DNA of 64,000 nt from Gracilaria domingensis (Eukaryota; Rhodophyta; Florideophyceae; Gracilariales; Gracilariaceae): positions 124,001 through 188,000 of the forward strand of contig VCMS01000092.1 of the NCBI GenBank assembly GCA_022539475.1. Reading direction: 5' to 3'. A program made the position numbers and the translations under genes. The stretch's first letter is position 1. Each line of letters opens with the position of its first letter. This document shows positions 1-10,300 of this stretch, piece by piece. The notes beneath the pieces were generated by a model. That model was not told the DNA's origin and did not search any database. It worked only from the letters and a program-made list of their open reading frames with translations.

Positions 1-590
1 GGAAACCAAGCTTAATGCAATCTCACGCTCACAAAAGCCAACGAAATTCCAACAAGGAGAGAGGCAAGGCCAGAGATCCAGCGCTAAAAAAGGCATCATC
101 TGCCCACGACCAGCAATCCTCTGAGCTCACTCAGCAACTTCATAGCCAGTTTCAAGTGCTTCAGGAGTCGCCAGACCCCCAATCCGAGCTTGCAAACGAT
201 CCGGGTAAGGTTTTGCTAAACACAGGATCACACCCTTCACATACGTCACTTTCTCTAACACCCACACGTTCTCCACAAACACCCGTGCACACGGTCATCG
301 CAGATGTTTCTACAATCCCAATCACAAAAGCGGGGACATTGAAACTGAAGACTGATCATGGGAACACTTTACACGTTCCATCTCTCATGTCTCATCAAAT
401 TTGTGGCACACTCCTGTCGGTCCACAAGCTCGCGAAACAATACGGGATTGTAATCTTCTCACCAAAAATCGCAGTAGTAGTAGATCTCTTAAAGAAAAAG
501 ATCATCGCAACCACGACATGGAAACATAATGGCTACTTCCTAAACTGCACATCATCCGGCCGAGAAGGAGCCACTCACGCCGCCCGAACG
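1..590 (+). pseudogene. Ty1/copia element E, left part: gag tail and protease region
   Basis: An open frame from about position 15 encodes a basic, glutamine-rich segment followed by a copia-type aspartic protease domain. The active-site position reads LLNTGS (about residues 67-72), so the expected catalytic Asp is Asn and the protease should be inactive. After it come blocks typical of copia proteases: LHVPSLM, the LLSVHKLAKQYG helix and a hydrophobic strand near GIVIFSPK. The copia frame runs to the last base before a TG-starting LTR at 591. The domains that should follow (pre-integrase, integrase, RT, RNase H) are absent here but present on the same strand at 48933-52197, and the frame is compatible across the gap. 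I infer one copia element split by later insertions. Its own 5' LTR lies outside the window. Confidence 0.75.
586..590. repeat. Candidate target-site duplication GAACG of element C (left copy)
   Basis: GAACG directly precedes the LTR start at 591, and the same five bases follow the other C-family LTR at 48928-48932; the match is six bases (CGAACG) if the preceding C is counted. Five base pairs is the usual duplication length for Ty3/gypsy elements. Joining the copia sequence across it keeps the copia frame open. The far LTR ends in AAAAC rather than the expected CA, which is the weak point. Confidence 0.5.
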
Positions 591-915
591 TGTGGTACAA
601 ACCCCGCGGACGGGCAAAGCCACGAAAATTGTTCAAAGCCTTCCCTCTATAGAGGTGTGCGCAGAAGTAGAGCTCCTCTCAGGGTGATCACACAAGGCGG
701 GCATAAATCCGGGGATCACCATCACAACACGCGTAGAGGGCGATTAAAACAAGAAGACGGGGATAACGGTGGAGACAACGACACAGTTGGCAGTTAGCGT
801 CACTCGAGTGAGACGCGGCACCCACGAGAGAGGAGAAGACACGCGATAGCGTTGAAAAGCCACGCGAGTGGTCGAGCTAAGAACCAGTGTGCACCAGTGT
901 AGTGCAACGCTCATC
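591..915 (-). mobile_element. Left (3') LTR of gypsy element C, truncated by element A
   Basis: This stretch aligns over its whole length, in the same plus-strand orientation, with the LTR at 48559-48927. Both begin TGTGGT.CAAAC, share the CTCTATAGAGG palindrome and the GCGCAGAAGTAGAGCTCCTC block, and show scattered substitutions. Alignment stops near 915, where TGAGAAG begins the LTR of element A. The coding strand of C is minus (gag at 46433-48163), so this is the 3' LTR side, consistent with the absence of a primer-binding site next to it. Confidence 0.65.
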
Positions 916-1661
916 TATGAGAAGTTTGGCCGGACTTTTTCATAATTCCCGTTCAGAGGTTTGCTTGGTACACACCAGTATATGACTAGTAATAACTAGT
1001 AGCTGCCATCGAGAGGGTTTGGACACATGGGACACAGTGGTGCTGATGGGAGGTTGATCACTATACGTGGGCGTTTGCCACAAGTAGTGGGTGTTTTAGT
1101 TAATATTATTTATTAATTTCGGGCCACGCACTACTTAGCGCGCCGGCGTCGCCGGCGTCGCGCCGAGTAAAGTTCCCAAACCAGGGTGATCCTACTTCAG
1201 GATCTCAGCTCTTGCCTTTCTCGCCTTCGGCGGTGCACAAATCTTTAGCGGTGGGAATCCCCGTTGCAACGGTTCGGCTATCCACCCTGCGTCCCCTAAG
1301 AAACCCAATTGTGGGAGTGTTCACCGCTTTTGTCACATTTCGACCCTGTACAGGGAACCCCCGGTTATACGCCGTATCCTTTCGCCCTTTTCTTCTTGAG
1401 TTCACCACACCTACGTGGGTGCCTCTCCTCTTTTCCCTTCCTTCTCCACTTCGTGGTACCGATCCTCTAGAGAGGTACACTCCACACACGTGGTTTGCTT
1501 TTTCAGCTCAACTCTCTACGCTCCGTCGTGATAGTTTGGCCCCGGTCTTACACTCGGCTAGCCGTGCCATTCCAGAGACGCTCTGTTCGCTGGCTGCCCT
1601 CCGTAGAGGAAGATCCCGAACGTCTTCGTGGTGTTTTCCTGCGTGCAGGCATTTCATTACA
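916..1661 (+). mobile_element. 5' LTR of gypsy element A
   Basis: The right boundary is set by ...ATTACA followed, after three bases, by a primer-binding-site-like sequence at 1665, the same 3-base spacing seen in elements B and C. The left boundary is taken at the TG where similarity to the C-family LTR ends. The LTR holds a GC-rich tandem CGCCGGCGT block near 1140-1166 and a palindrome CCTCTAGAGAGG at 1463-1475 matching the position of CTCTRTATAGAG in other LTRs here. ORFs of up to 158 codons in both directions are incidental. No matching 3' LTR of A is found downstream. Confidence 0.6.
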
Positions 1662-1664
1662 AAC

Positions 1665-1684
1665 TGCTCTCCCGACCTAGAAGG
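1665..1684 (+). other. Primer-binding site of element A (degenerate)
   Basis: TGCTCTCCCGACCTAGAAGG differs at a few positions from the site shared by elements B and C (TGGTCTCCCGACTTAGAAC). It starts three bases after the LTR end, as in B and C. Confidence 0.6.
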
Positions 1685-1759
1685 TTAACTCACTTGTGTG
1701 TTCCCTCTTTGAGGTTCGTTCTTTTAGAAGCTCCCGTGTAACAGTTGGTATGGATACCG

Positions 1760-3905
1760 ATGTCTCCAAAGCCCTCCGATGCGGAGCCTACGATTACTCG
1801 CAGTCGTTCCACAAACGATGGTAATCCGACGGATAGTCTGCCTCCTTCGAGAATACCAGCTCGCCCTGGATCTACCCTCGGTAACAGGCCGCCCTCGCCG
1901 ACGTCTAACCCACCGGCGCGACGGACACTTACCGACTCCTGCAGGGAAGTTGAAGGCTGCCACCGAAGTGTCTCAGTCCCGGAGGGAGAAGGTTGAAAAC
2001 CTCCAGGGTACAACCCTGGAGGAGCAGGTTCGCATGCTGCGAGCTGCTCACAATTCTCTTATGGGAGCCCATGATTCCCTCGCGGGAAACTTCCGGGCTC
2101 TACGGGAGGAAGTCAGCACATTTCCTGTCAAGGATGTCGCAGAGGATCTCCGAATTCTACGGTCCGATGTCAACTCCGTGCTCGAATGCATTGGAGGCCC
2201 CGCTGCCTTCGGGCAAGGAATTGAGACCCGATTCGATCGGATTCGAAGCCGTCTGGAGACGTTCGAGAAGGCCGCTATCGCGGAACTTGCCACTCCGTCG
2301 GAGCCAGTTGCTTTGTCGCATGGTCATAAAAAACCGGTCGGGAGAAATCTCGCTGCAGGCGGAAGGTCAAGAAGGACAATCATTACTTCGACTCGGATTC
2401 GAGTTCTTCAGACGACGCACCGGATGTTCCGGGTAGTTCTGATTCATCCGATTCCTCATCCGACAATGGTCGTGTAGGGCATTCATCACGCTCGAAGCGG
2501 TCGTCTGCCACCAAAGGTGTTGTTCGTACCCGGTCGAAGGGGCGGAGGCACTCCGGGATGAAGGAACTGAAGCCGACGAACCGGATGTGTCGGAAGTTGT
2601 TTTCATAACGGTACTACCGTTTGGAGTATTCATCAATGGATCTCAATCCCCGTGGGACGGGTAATGTGAAGGACTGCATCCGCCGTATGCAGCTCTCACT
2701 GCGTAACCAGACATGTGCTGGAAGCGACCCAGTCCTGGTGCTTGATTTTCTCGCCCGTTTCGTGGCGAAGGCCGATGTTCTCGGGATGAACGAAAGCCAG
2801 GCCTACACTGCGTTACCGTATTTCTTACAGGGAGTGGCCGGAGACCAGTTCAACTCTGTAAGGAGCTTTTCTCGTGCTTTCGAAGGAGAAGTTACGTGCT
2901 GGCCAGAAGCGGTCCAGTACCTACTGCGCTCGTACGCCACTAACGACGCAATCGGCAAAGCCATCCTAGCACTCCGGGACATCCGGCAAATGTCTGGAGA
3001 GACGGAAACCGACTACTCAGTAGGCCTGAATAAGGCTTTCAACCGTTGTGGTAATGTCTACTCCGCAAGGGAACGGTGTACGATGTTCGTCGAGAGCCTC
3101 GACCCGGCCATCAAGACCTTGGTCGCCCGCTACCGCGAGAATAAGCGAAAGATCACCTACCTAGATCTATTCCAGTACGCTCGAGCGGAGGGCGATGCAA
3201 TCCGTGCACGAGGTTCTGTAACCAGGTCGAAGTCCGCCAAGGCGTTGATGATGGAGACTGGCTCCCCATCTTTGTCGCTGCTAATGAGCGAGGCCTCCCC
3301 AGAGCAGTATGACAACGTCCAGTTGGCCCAGGAAGGCCTGAATTCCATTCATTCTAACTACGGAACTACCGTCAACGACGGACGTTTCTTTCGATACCGC
3401 TCGGAACGGTACTCTGCTTTACGCAGATTCCGACCGTGTGAACGGACGCAGAATCCCGTATGCGAACAGAGCCACCCATTTTCATAGACCTGGATGGAAG
3501 GACACCTGCCCCAGGGTGGGGTTCACCGATGCTTGGACTGGTAACTCGCGTTCGGGAATGGCTACGCCGATCTCTCACCTTTGCTATACGCATGGTCACA
3601 TCTCGCCACAGTGCCTCCTCTCGATGACGGATATGCCCATGGTTACGGTGAACTATGAAGATTTGTATCCGGAGGAGGAGAAAACCGTCCCAATGACGTC
3701 GTACCTGCGAGCGAAGACGGACTTCTCCGACGCCGTCGCAGCACCACCGCCAGGGCGGAATGTCCGAGCACCACCTGTGCATCCAAACCCTCGGCCTCTT
3801 GCCGAGACCCATGCTGCTAACGCGGTACCCCACGGTCAGCGATCCCAATCACTCGTGGTCGACGAACCTGAGCAGCCACTGCAGGTGGAAGTTCAGGGAA
3901 ACTGA
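1760..3905 (+). pseudogene. gag of gypsy element A (frameshifted)
   Basis: A Gag polyprotein gene that now switches frame several times. In order it encodes: a proline/serine-rich amino terminus; a helical, probably coiled-coil stretch (about 1990-2290); a serine/aspartate-rich acidic linker followed by a basic patch (2340-2560); and the conserved core (2560-3350) with motifs such as DPVLVLDFLARFV, QAYTALPYFL, VTCWPEAVQYLLRSYAT and RCGNVYSARERC, each closely matched in the gag of element B. Near 3590-3625 is a knuckle-like CYTHGHISPQC with only two Cys and one His, so it is not a full CCHC. Breaks lie near 1900, 2320, about 2606 (in-frame TAA) and about 3390. The frame ends at TGA 3903-3905, directly after a slippery heptamer. 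Confidence 0.8.
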
Positions 3906-3930
3906 ACGAGGGAGTCTCCCTTTTGGGAGA
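3896..3930 (+). promoter_or_regulatory. Candidate -1 ribosomal frameshift site (gag-pol junction of A)
   Basis: GGGAAAC occupies 3896-3902 in register with the gag frame (CAG GGA AAC TGA), so the gag stop comes immediately after the slip site. The pol frame is the -1 frame and is open from 3872 through the stop. Twelve bases downstream, TCTCCC-TTTT-GGGAGA (3915-3930) makes a perfect 6 bp stem. An alternative hairpin GGGAG/CTCCC overlaps it. The arrangement matches known retroviral -1 sites; that it works here is inference. Confidence 0.65.
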
Positions 3931-6199
3931 GGTGTCCTCAGAGTTGAGGCTATTGACGCGCGAGGCGTCGTCGCTTCGCTTCCCGGTGAAAGACCTCTCC
4001 AGGAAGGACGCCAAAGACGCGGATTCGGAGCATCTAGGTGTTCTGCGTCGACCGTGGATACGGGCAAGGAATAACCGGATCCCGGACCGAATAATGGTGA
4101 TGGCCAAGCAAAACTATAAGGTGTACGCTGACCTTGTCCTAAGCCCCCAAGTTTATGGTGCGTTACCTGACTGTACTAGACACAGGTGGAGGTCCGAACT
4201 TCATCGTGGAGTCCCTTCTCAGACCGCAATTGCGGGAACGTATCCGCCACAGCGTGCTTTCTCATGTCGCTGACGCGAATAACAACACGTTAACAACGGT
4301 GGAAACAATCGACTTAGTCGTGCTTTTCGGAACTTCCTTGGTGAAGGTCGACTTCATCGTTTGTCGTTCATTGGATGCCCCAGTCATTTTGGGTTACGAT
4401 TACAGCGACGGGTTTGTCGATGCAATCAGGCGCCGACTCAGGCGTGTAGAACTCGACAAAGGTTTATCGGTACCGATCGTCCGTCGTCCGCTGAAGCGGT
4501 CATCGCGGAAACAAGTTCCACTCCCTGCTGCGCAGGCCCCGGCACCGGTGTCCCGCCAGTCCGCCAAGCTCCGTGTCGCTTCGTCGATCCGCATCCCGCC
4601 TGAGTCCCAAGTTATGGTGCTAGTTAATTCCCGTCAACACGGTCTTCCGGTTGTTCAGCCACTCACCTCGATGTACGAAAAGTCCCAACTCGCCGTCGCG
4701 AATGGCGTCGTGCAAGTCACACCGGATACTCCGTTTCGGATATTCGTTGCCAATCTTGGCAGCACCCTCCAGTATCTGGTGCAGAACGAAGTCATTGGAT
4801 CCGTGACACCGCACCCACTTGCGATGCTTCCGAAGAAGATGACGGCCGCCGATGTTCTTGGAATAGTTACCTCCCAAGAGGACGTTGCCCCATCTAAGGA
4901 GGGGGAGGGAATTGCAGTTTCTGCTGCTTCCGCAAGTACCAGTACCGTGGCAAATGAGAAGAAGCCGACCGACTCGTAGCCACACCCTGTGTCAGGGACA
5001 GAAGAGCGTAAGCCCACAAGCTACGACAAGGTTGACCCCTTGAAGGCGCTCGAGGAACTTAATCTCGGTCATGTACCGGAGTCACATCGTGAACGTCTAA
5101 GAGACATGTTACGGGAGTTTACCCCAATTTTGGGATGGCTCTCTTGGAGAGATTAATGTAACGGAACACCGTATCGATTTGTTACCGAATACGCGTCCTG
5201 TTTCACAACCTCTATACAGGGCAGGACCGAAAGCTCGGGAGGAAGAACAGTTCCAAGTGGACAAGATGCTCCGCGAAGGTCTCATCGAACACGCTCAATC
5301 GCCGTAGTCATCTCCAGTGGTACTGGCTCGCAAGGCCGACGGAACCTGGAGGTTCTGTGTCAACTATCGCCGTCTCAATGCCGTGACGGTAAGAGACGTT
5401 TACCCAATCCCTCGTATGGACGAGTGCATCGATTTGCTCGGTGAAGCTGCAGTGTTCACGGCTTTGGATGCCAATTGGGGATACCGAAAAGTCCCCGTCA
5501 AGGAGGAAGACCGCGATAAGACTGCGTTTGGGTGCTACTCGGGCTCCTACCGCTTCAAGTGGATGCTTTTCGGCTTGACCAACGCGCCGGCTACGTTCCA
5601 GCGTGCCATCGACATCTTATTGAGCCGCTTCAAATGGCGGACCTGTCTCGTCTACCTTGACCATATCATCGTGTTTTCCGGTAATCTGGACGATCATCTC
5701 ACCCATATCAGGGACGTGATGACCACTCTGCGTGATGCAGAGAAAACCCTCAAGTTGAGGAAGTGTGAATTCTTCACCGACACCGTCAAGTATCTCGGAC
5801 ACATTATCCGTCCAGACCGGCTGAAGATCGATGAAGTTTGCTTCACGTCACTCGCCAAGGCGAAGGAACCCCGAACTCAAACGGAATTACGCTCCTTCCT
5901 AGGGTTGGTCAACGTCTACATACGGTTTGTACCGAACGTTTGGGACATTGCGTCTCCCCTCGACGCTCTCTTGCGAAAAGGTCGGCCACCAAACTGGACC
6001 TTTTCACGCCCATACGAGCGGAAGCGTTCAACTTTTTGAAGGAGGCTGTTACATCAGTACCAATCATATCGTTACCAACACCGGGATTGCCGTTCTCCGT
6101 GGACACAAGCTCGAGCGACTACCAAGTAGTCTGGGCGCTGTTCCAAATCACTCCCGAGAGAGAACGAAAACCCATAGGGTACTGGTCACGTTCGCTTAC
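3906..6199 (+). pseudogene. pol of gypsy element A: protease, RT and start of RNase H
   Basis: The protease follows a conserved leader (VLRRPWIRARN, VMAKQNYKVYADL) and has VLDTGGGPNF at about 4172-4200 after a one-base slip near 4145. RT occupies about 5317-6000 and is recognisable from WRFCVNYRRLN, FTALDANWGY and LFGLTNAPATFQRAID. The polymerase motif reads YLDH instead of YxDD, so the second catalytic Asp is lost. RNase H begins near 6020 (LPFSVDTSSSDYQ), where a conserved Asp is also altered. In-frame stops or shifts occur at 4977, about 5150, 5307 and about 6000. The coding sequence stops at 6199, where a repeat-rich insert begins, and continues at 6651 and again at 18730 beyond element B. 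RT and protease resemble those of B closely, so A and B belong to one lineage. Confidence 0.85.
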
Positions 6200-6650
6200 C
6201 CAGAGAGGTGAATTGATGTCCACATGATATCCCCCAGATAACCTATATTAGAATTACGAAACCTGAAGATGTCCATTTGATCTCCTTAAGATGTCCAGAT
6301 GATATACGTAAATGATGCTCAGATGATGCATGAAGTATATCCAAATGATAACCACCTGATACGCATATGATGTACGAAGAGATGTCCATTGTATTTTGTG
6401 ATGTCCGAATGATGCACCCTAGATTTCCGGACATCCATTGGACATATCTTCGTGCATCATATGAATATCTTTGGAATAGTTTTTGTACATCCAGAGGACA
6501 TGTAAAGGGCATCAATTAGGCGCATCCAACGGGGTACCACGGCATATCATTTGGATATCCTGGATGCGCAGAAGATATCCGACTGATGTTTCATAGATGT
6601 CCCAAATTTTCATCCGATGGATATCCATCGCGCATCACTTTATCTAACAG
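6200..6650. repeat. Insert of degenerate GATGTCCA-type repeats in element A
   Basis: About 450 bp interrupts the RNase H codons of A. The left half carries many imperfect units of 18-20 bp built on GATGTCCANNTGAT; the right half carries the reverse complement (GGACATCC, GTGCATCAT). The array is therefore roughly symmetric. No protein similarity is visible. CTTAC at the left edge and CTAAC near the right edge could be a decayed target duplication. Confidence 0.55.
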
Positions 6651-6764
6651 GGTTAACCTTCATGAAAGGAACTACACCGTTCCGGAGGAGGAGTGCCTTG
6701 CAGTCGTAAGGGCATTACCCACCCTCCGTCCCTATCTGCTAGGTGTGCACTTCACCATGTACAT
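6651..6764 (+). pseudogene. RNase H segment of element A between two insertions
   Basis: The sequence encodes NLHERNYTVPEEECLAVV, then LRPYLLGVHFTMY, the central RNase H region around the catalytic Glu. It is cut after the target duplication TACAT (6760-6764) by the LTR of element B. Removing B and one copy of TACAT continues the frame into MDLSSLRWLM at about 18728-18756, as expected for RNase H. Confidence 0.85.
6760..6764. repeat. Target-site duplication TACAT of element B (left copy)
   Basis: TACAT lies immediately before the TG of the left LTR and again immediately after the CA of the right LTR (18725-18729). Excision of one copy plus B rejoins the RNase H reading frame of A exactly. 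Confidence 0.92.
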
Positions 6765-7738
6765 TGTGGGACAAACTCGGAAGAGTGAAACCCACCAGAC
6801 TGTCCGAAGGTCCGCTCTCGTGAGAGATGGCAGACCAGTGACAGAGCCCTCTGTACCACCATAACTCGTTTGTAAGGCCGAAGTGGCAACTGGCTATACC
6901 TACAGAGGTGCTAGGCCACGTCGTGAGGAAACGATGAGAAACTCCAGAGATGGGGTGGTATCGGCAACGATGAAACACGACCAACGACAGGTGTAGTCCC
7001 GAGAGGGAAAGCAACAGAAAACAACAACCAAACAACACCCACACGCGACGGGTAGGGCCTCCTCGGCACTGTGTTCGGAGCGGGGCGAGATCCTCCAACG
7101 GTAATGCACGGGTTTCCGTAAACACGGCAAAACTCTATACAGAGTCGGATCACTTCGTAATCTAGTCCTATACCTCCTCGGTACGACCCTCAGGTCCCGA
7201 CGTCAACGACAGATGTTCCTCAAAGGTACCGAGAGGGTAAGACCACCGTAACCAGACGTGGCTATACTCGCGAGAATGATAACCCACGTAGGCGGTTGGC
7301 GCCAGAGCCTCACTCGTGTAGAGTTCACTCAGGAGAGCGCTACTCGACAAAGAGTTCACTTAGAAGTGCTCGAGTTGACTTTACAAAGGTTCTCGCCGCG
7401 ACGAGGTCGAGCTCACCTAAGTAGGTCTAAACTAACTATGTACACGTGGTGCACACCCTCAAGGGTCCGTACACGTGGCTAGGCCAGTGTCAGGCACCTC
7501 AGGTGCACTACCTATTGTCCCGTAATATGCACACACACGGTGGTGTAGTACACGCGTCCACCTAGCGGTATTGGCCAGCAATGGCAACCCTGATTACCGG
7601 TAACTGTGGGAAAGCCATTCCAAAAGTAATCGCCAAAATTGGGTCCAACTCATAACTCTTCGAGTGCATCCTCGTATCACTCCCCTGAGTATATGAGGCG
7701 CATCATCCTGATAACCACGCAAATTGCGTTGCTCTACA
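6765..7738 (-). mobile_element. Left (3') LTR of gypsy element B
   Basis: 974 bp, starting TGTGGGAC and ending CTCTACA on the plus strand. It is repeated at 17752-18724 with about two dozen differences by eye and one single-base indel, roughly 97.5% identity. That suggests a fairly young insertion. It contains ACTCTATACAGAGT (7131-7146), which reads as a TATA-containing palindrome on the coding (minus) strand. A short TATATGAGG near 7690 on the plus strand lies about 125 bp upstream of the antisense gene at 7818. Confidence 0.92.
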
Positions 7739-7753
7739 TCTCCCCCTCCTTAG
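7739..7753 (-). other. Polypurine tract of element B
   Basis: The plus strand reads TCTCCCCCTCCTTA directly inside the 3' LTR, so the coding strand has TAAGGAGGGGGAGA abutting the LTR. This is the position and composition expected for the plus-strand priming site of an LTR retrotransposon. Confidence 0.8.
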
Positions 7754-7817
7754 AGCCGAGAACGACTTCGAGGCTGAAGTTTTGTGCGAAACTCAAGTAC
7801 GTAAATACGTCACAGTC

Positions 7818-9704
7818 ATGAGCGGTACCAACTCCTCGGTTTCTATACCTCGAAAGCGCGATACACACTCAAGCGAACAGAGTATTCAAGTATCCGAACT
7901 CGATCACAGTACATCATCTGTCATTCCTATGAACCCGAATCAGTTTCCTCATCACCCGACGGGTCAGGCGAGCGCGTCGAACTACCCTCAGCCGGGTTCT
8001 GCGACGGCTCCACTGCCTCAGTCTCAACTGATGATCCCGGTGAACGTTCCGTTATGGAATTCAGCGCAAGCGATGCCGCTGATGGCGAACCAAGCTGGTT
8101 GGATATCGAGGGAATCTCTCGTAGTACGCGATCCACTCCGTGATGGGTTTGCGTTCAGCCGTGCACCGTGGTTTCATCCGGTAGCTGTTAACGATGACAC
8201 TCTCCTGGAGTCGTATGCCGAAAACGGCTTCCTACCGGGCGGTCTGCCGTAAGCGGTAGTGCAATCCCCAGAATGGAAAGTTCGTATAGCGATCGACCCG
8301 ATGCTCCTCCGGTACGATACCCGCGAGGGTGAGAACCTGAACACCGCGCGCACGTAACACGCGAAGTTGGCGTACAAGAGACTCAGTTGAGTGCACCTCG
8401 AGCACCTGGTTCCACCGTCATATGGGTTCGATACTCCGTTCTACCGTACTTTCGGTGAAGTCCGATATGGAGACAATTTGGCGGCGTTCGACCATGCGCG
8501 GTACGCTGGCGATGGCCCGACCACATCGAGGTTGATGTTGTGCTGTAATCGGCCCATACTCCGAGCGGAGTTCCGTTATCTTCGCAAGAACGCTTCCCAG
8601 GGTGGGTTCGTCAACCGCATTCGGTTTGAGCGGAAAGCTCGTTCCTGTCATGGGTATCTGATTCCGTATCCGAATATCGAGACCGAGAGGTACAGACCGC
8701 AGGCCTTTGTTGGACGGTTCCCTCCTCTACCAGATTGGTGGCGTGATGTGGAGGTACCCAAAGGGTGTTTTGCAGAACTGCCTCCGTGCTTGAGTTGCAT
8801 CGGCTCCCGATTGATCAACGATCCGCGTTCAGGATGGTGGGGTCTCGTAGCCGGCGAGTGGGTGGCACGCGTAGCAGCGTTTCTCCTCTGGGAGGCTCAC
8901 GACAACTACCGTGTTTGGTATATTCCGCCGATGCTTCGCAGCATTATCCGCTCGCTGGATTTGCACACTCCCTTGGGGTCCGAAGAGAACGTGGATGAGA
9001 TCCATTACATCTTGGATGTTATCGATGGAATCGATTGGGAAACGGTGCCCCGTTCGCAACGAGGGAAGGGTCCTCGTCGTCACTACGACCTCTCACCCGG
9101 TAGGAGACATCCCACCACAGGAGATTTCGTGTATTACGACCCATGGGAGGGTACGATGACGACTAGCGCGTATGCCGAGTGGGCAGCGAACCAGCCACGG
9201 TCGATTCCAAACAGTCACCCCGTTGGGTTCATGTTCAGTGACAACTGGGTCGCCCCAGTGGATCTGGATGATCCGAACATGGATACTGGTAGAGAGGCGG
9301 CGGGAGCACTCGTCGAGATGGACCAGGAGTTGGTGAACGACCTACCGGCAGCGAATCAGGTGTTGCACGCCAGCGGCGGGGTACCCCAGGCTCCTGTGGG
9401 TTGGAATGTTACGACTCAAGCGAGTGTTCCGGTGGTGGGTCCGGCCCCTGTAGTGGCTACCGTTCCTTCGGTCCTTCCGGCCCCGACAGCTCCGGTCGCT
9501 CCGGGAGATTCTCCGGCGAACATCGCGATGTTGCGCGCCAGTCTCCAGAACGCTGGAATTATCGTGCCCGATCATCTCACCACTATGGCAAGGATACTGG
9601 CTTACGCCGTTCCGCACCCTTCGCAGGGTCCCTCCGGTAGCGGCAGTGCCGGTCCCTCACGGGGGTGTAAGATGACCAGCAGGGCTGGAGGACTTGGTCC
9701 TTAG
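7818..9704 (+). pseudogene. Antisense-oriented extra gene of element B (unknown function)
   Basis: A long reading frame on the strand opposite to gag and pol, filling the space between polypurine tract and chromodomain ORF. From ATG 7818 it runs about 629 codons to TAG 9704 in a single frame, with three in-frame stops clustered at 8250-8252, 8364-8366 and 8388-8390. The protein has a serine/proline/glutamine-rich amino terminus (to about residue 85), a tryptophan- and arginine-rich middle part (about residues 190-420, with motifs WWRDVEVPKGCF, GWWGLVAGEWVARV and DVIDGIDWETV) and a low-complexity proline/alanine/valine carboxy terminus. There is no signal peptide or clear membrane segment. I recognise no family. 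Antisense or extra ORFs between integrase and 3' LTR are known in some plant gypsy elements, but none I know matches. No counterpart is visible in A or C, whose corresponding parts are missing. Confidence 0.6.
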
Positions 9705-10057
9705 TATAAGATAGAAACAGTAAAACCATCTAGTGGTAACCTTCCCTTCACCCTTTTGCCTGTTCTCCACGAACTTGATCGATCTTCGATTACTTCTTCA
9801 CTCACACTGTGTTCAAGTGTACTTCACTTCCCTGGTGCTTCACTTCTTTGGTGCTTCTTCTACTCTAACCGTTTTAAATCGGTACAACCGGCATTTCGGT
9901 ATGCTCTTATTTCTTTCTTCTCACTTCCTCTAGTTCAGTCTTCACCGCTTCATTGGTCTTCTTCCTTCATTCATCCCCCCACACAGAAGGGGTCAACTCT
10001 CCATTCTGAGTCTTCCGCATCGCGGTATAGTTGAAAGCTCCTCACCGGGAACGGTTC
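9705..10057. other. Non-coding spacer between convergent genes of element B
   Basis: About 350 bp, pyrimidine-rich on the plus strand, separating the end of the antisense gene from the end of the minus-strand chromodomain ORF. Only short incidental ORFs. It could hold 3' ends of both transcripts; no clear signal was identified. Confidence 0.5.
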
Positions 10058-10300
10058 TTATCCCACCTGGGCTTGGTCCAGGTTGGACGGCAAGGCTGAC
10101 CGAGTGCGACGGTGGTATGAAACGATCTTCGACCTAGGTAGGTGCTCGACCGGCTCCATGGTGTCCTCCTCGGCGGAGTAGCCATACCATCGCACTTGGT
10201 ACAGTACCGTCCCATCGGGGTCTACAACATGACGTACGATACGTTCGATCACGTATTCCTGCGGGTACACCTCGGTGTTTGACTGCTCTCCTTCACCCAT
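10058..10300 (-). CDS. Chromodomain ORF of element B
   Basis: Eighty codons starting at ATG. The core EYVIERIVRHVVD, then YQVRWYGYSAEEDTMEP and VEHLPRSKIVSYHRR fits a chromodomain: the strand YxVExI, the aromatic/basic VRWYGY block, the usual WEP here read as MEP, and a carboxy-terminal helix. In chromoviruses this domain sits at the integrase carboxy terminus and directs integration to marked chromatin. Here it lies about 690 bp downstream of the integrase stop, yet in the same frame as pol. It may be expressed separately, joined by splicing, or separated by decay. The intact frame with its own ATG makes it the cleanest ORF of the element. The replacement of the cage Trp by Met could weaken methyl-lysine binding. 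Confidence 0.75.
   Translation of the reverse strand: MGEGEQSNTEVYPQEYVIERIVRHVVDPDGTVLYQVRWYGYSAEEDTMEPVEHLPRSKIVSYHRRTRSALPSNLDQAQVG

Noticed and set aside
1205..1688. Overlapping ORFs on both strands within the LTR of element A
   Set aside because: They lie wholly in LTR sequence, both strands are open over the same stretch, and none has recognisable motifs.
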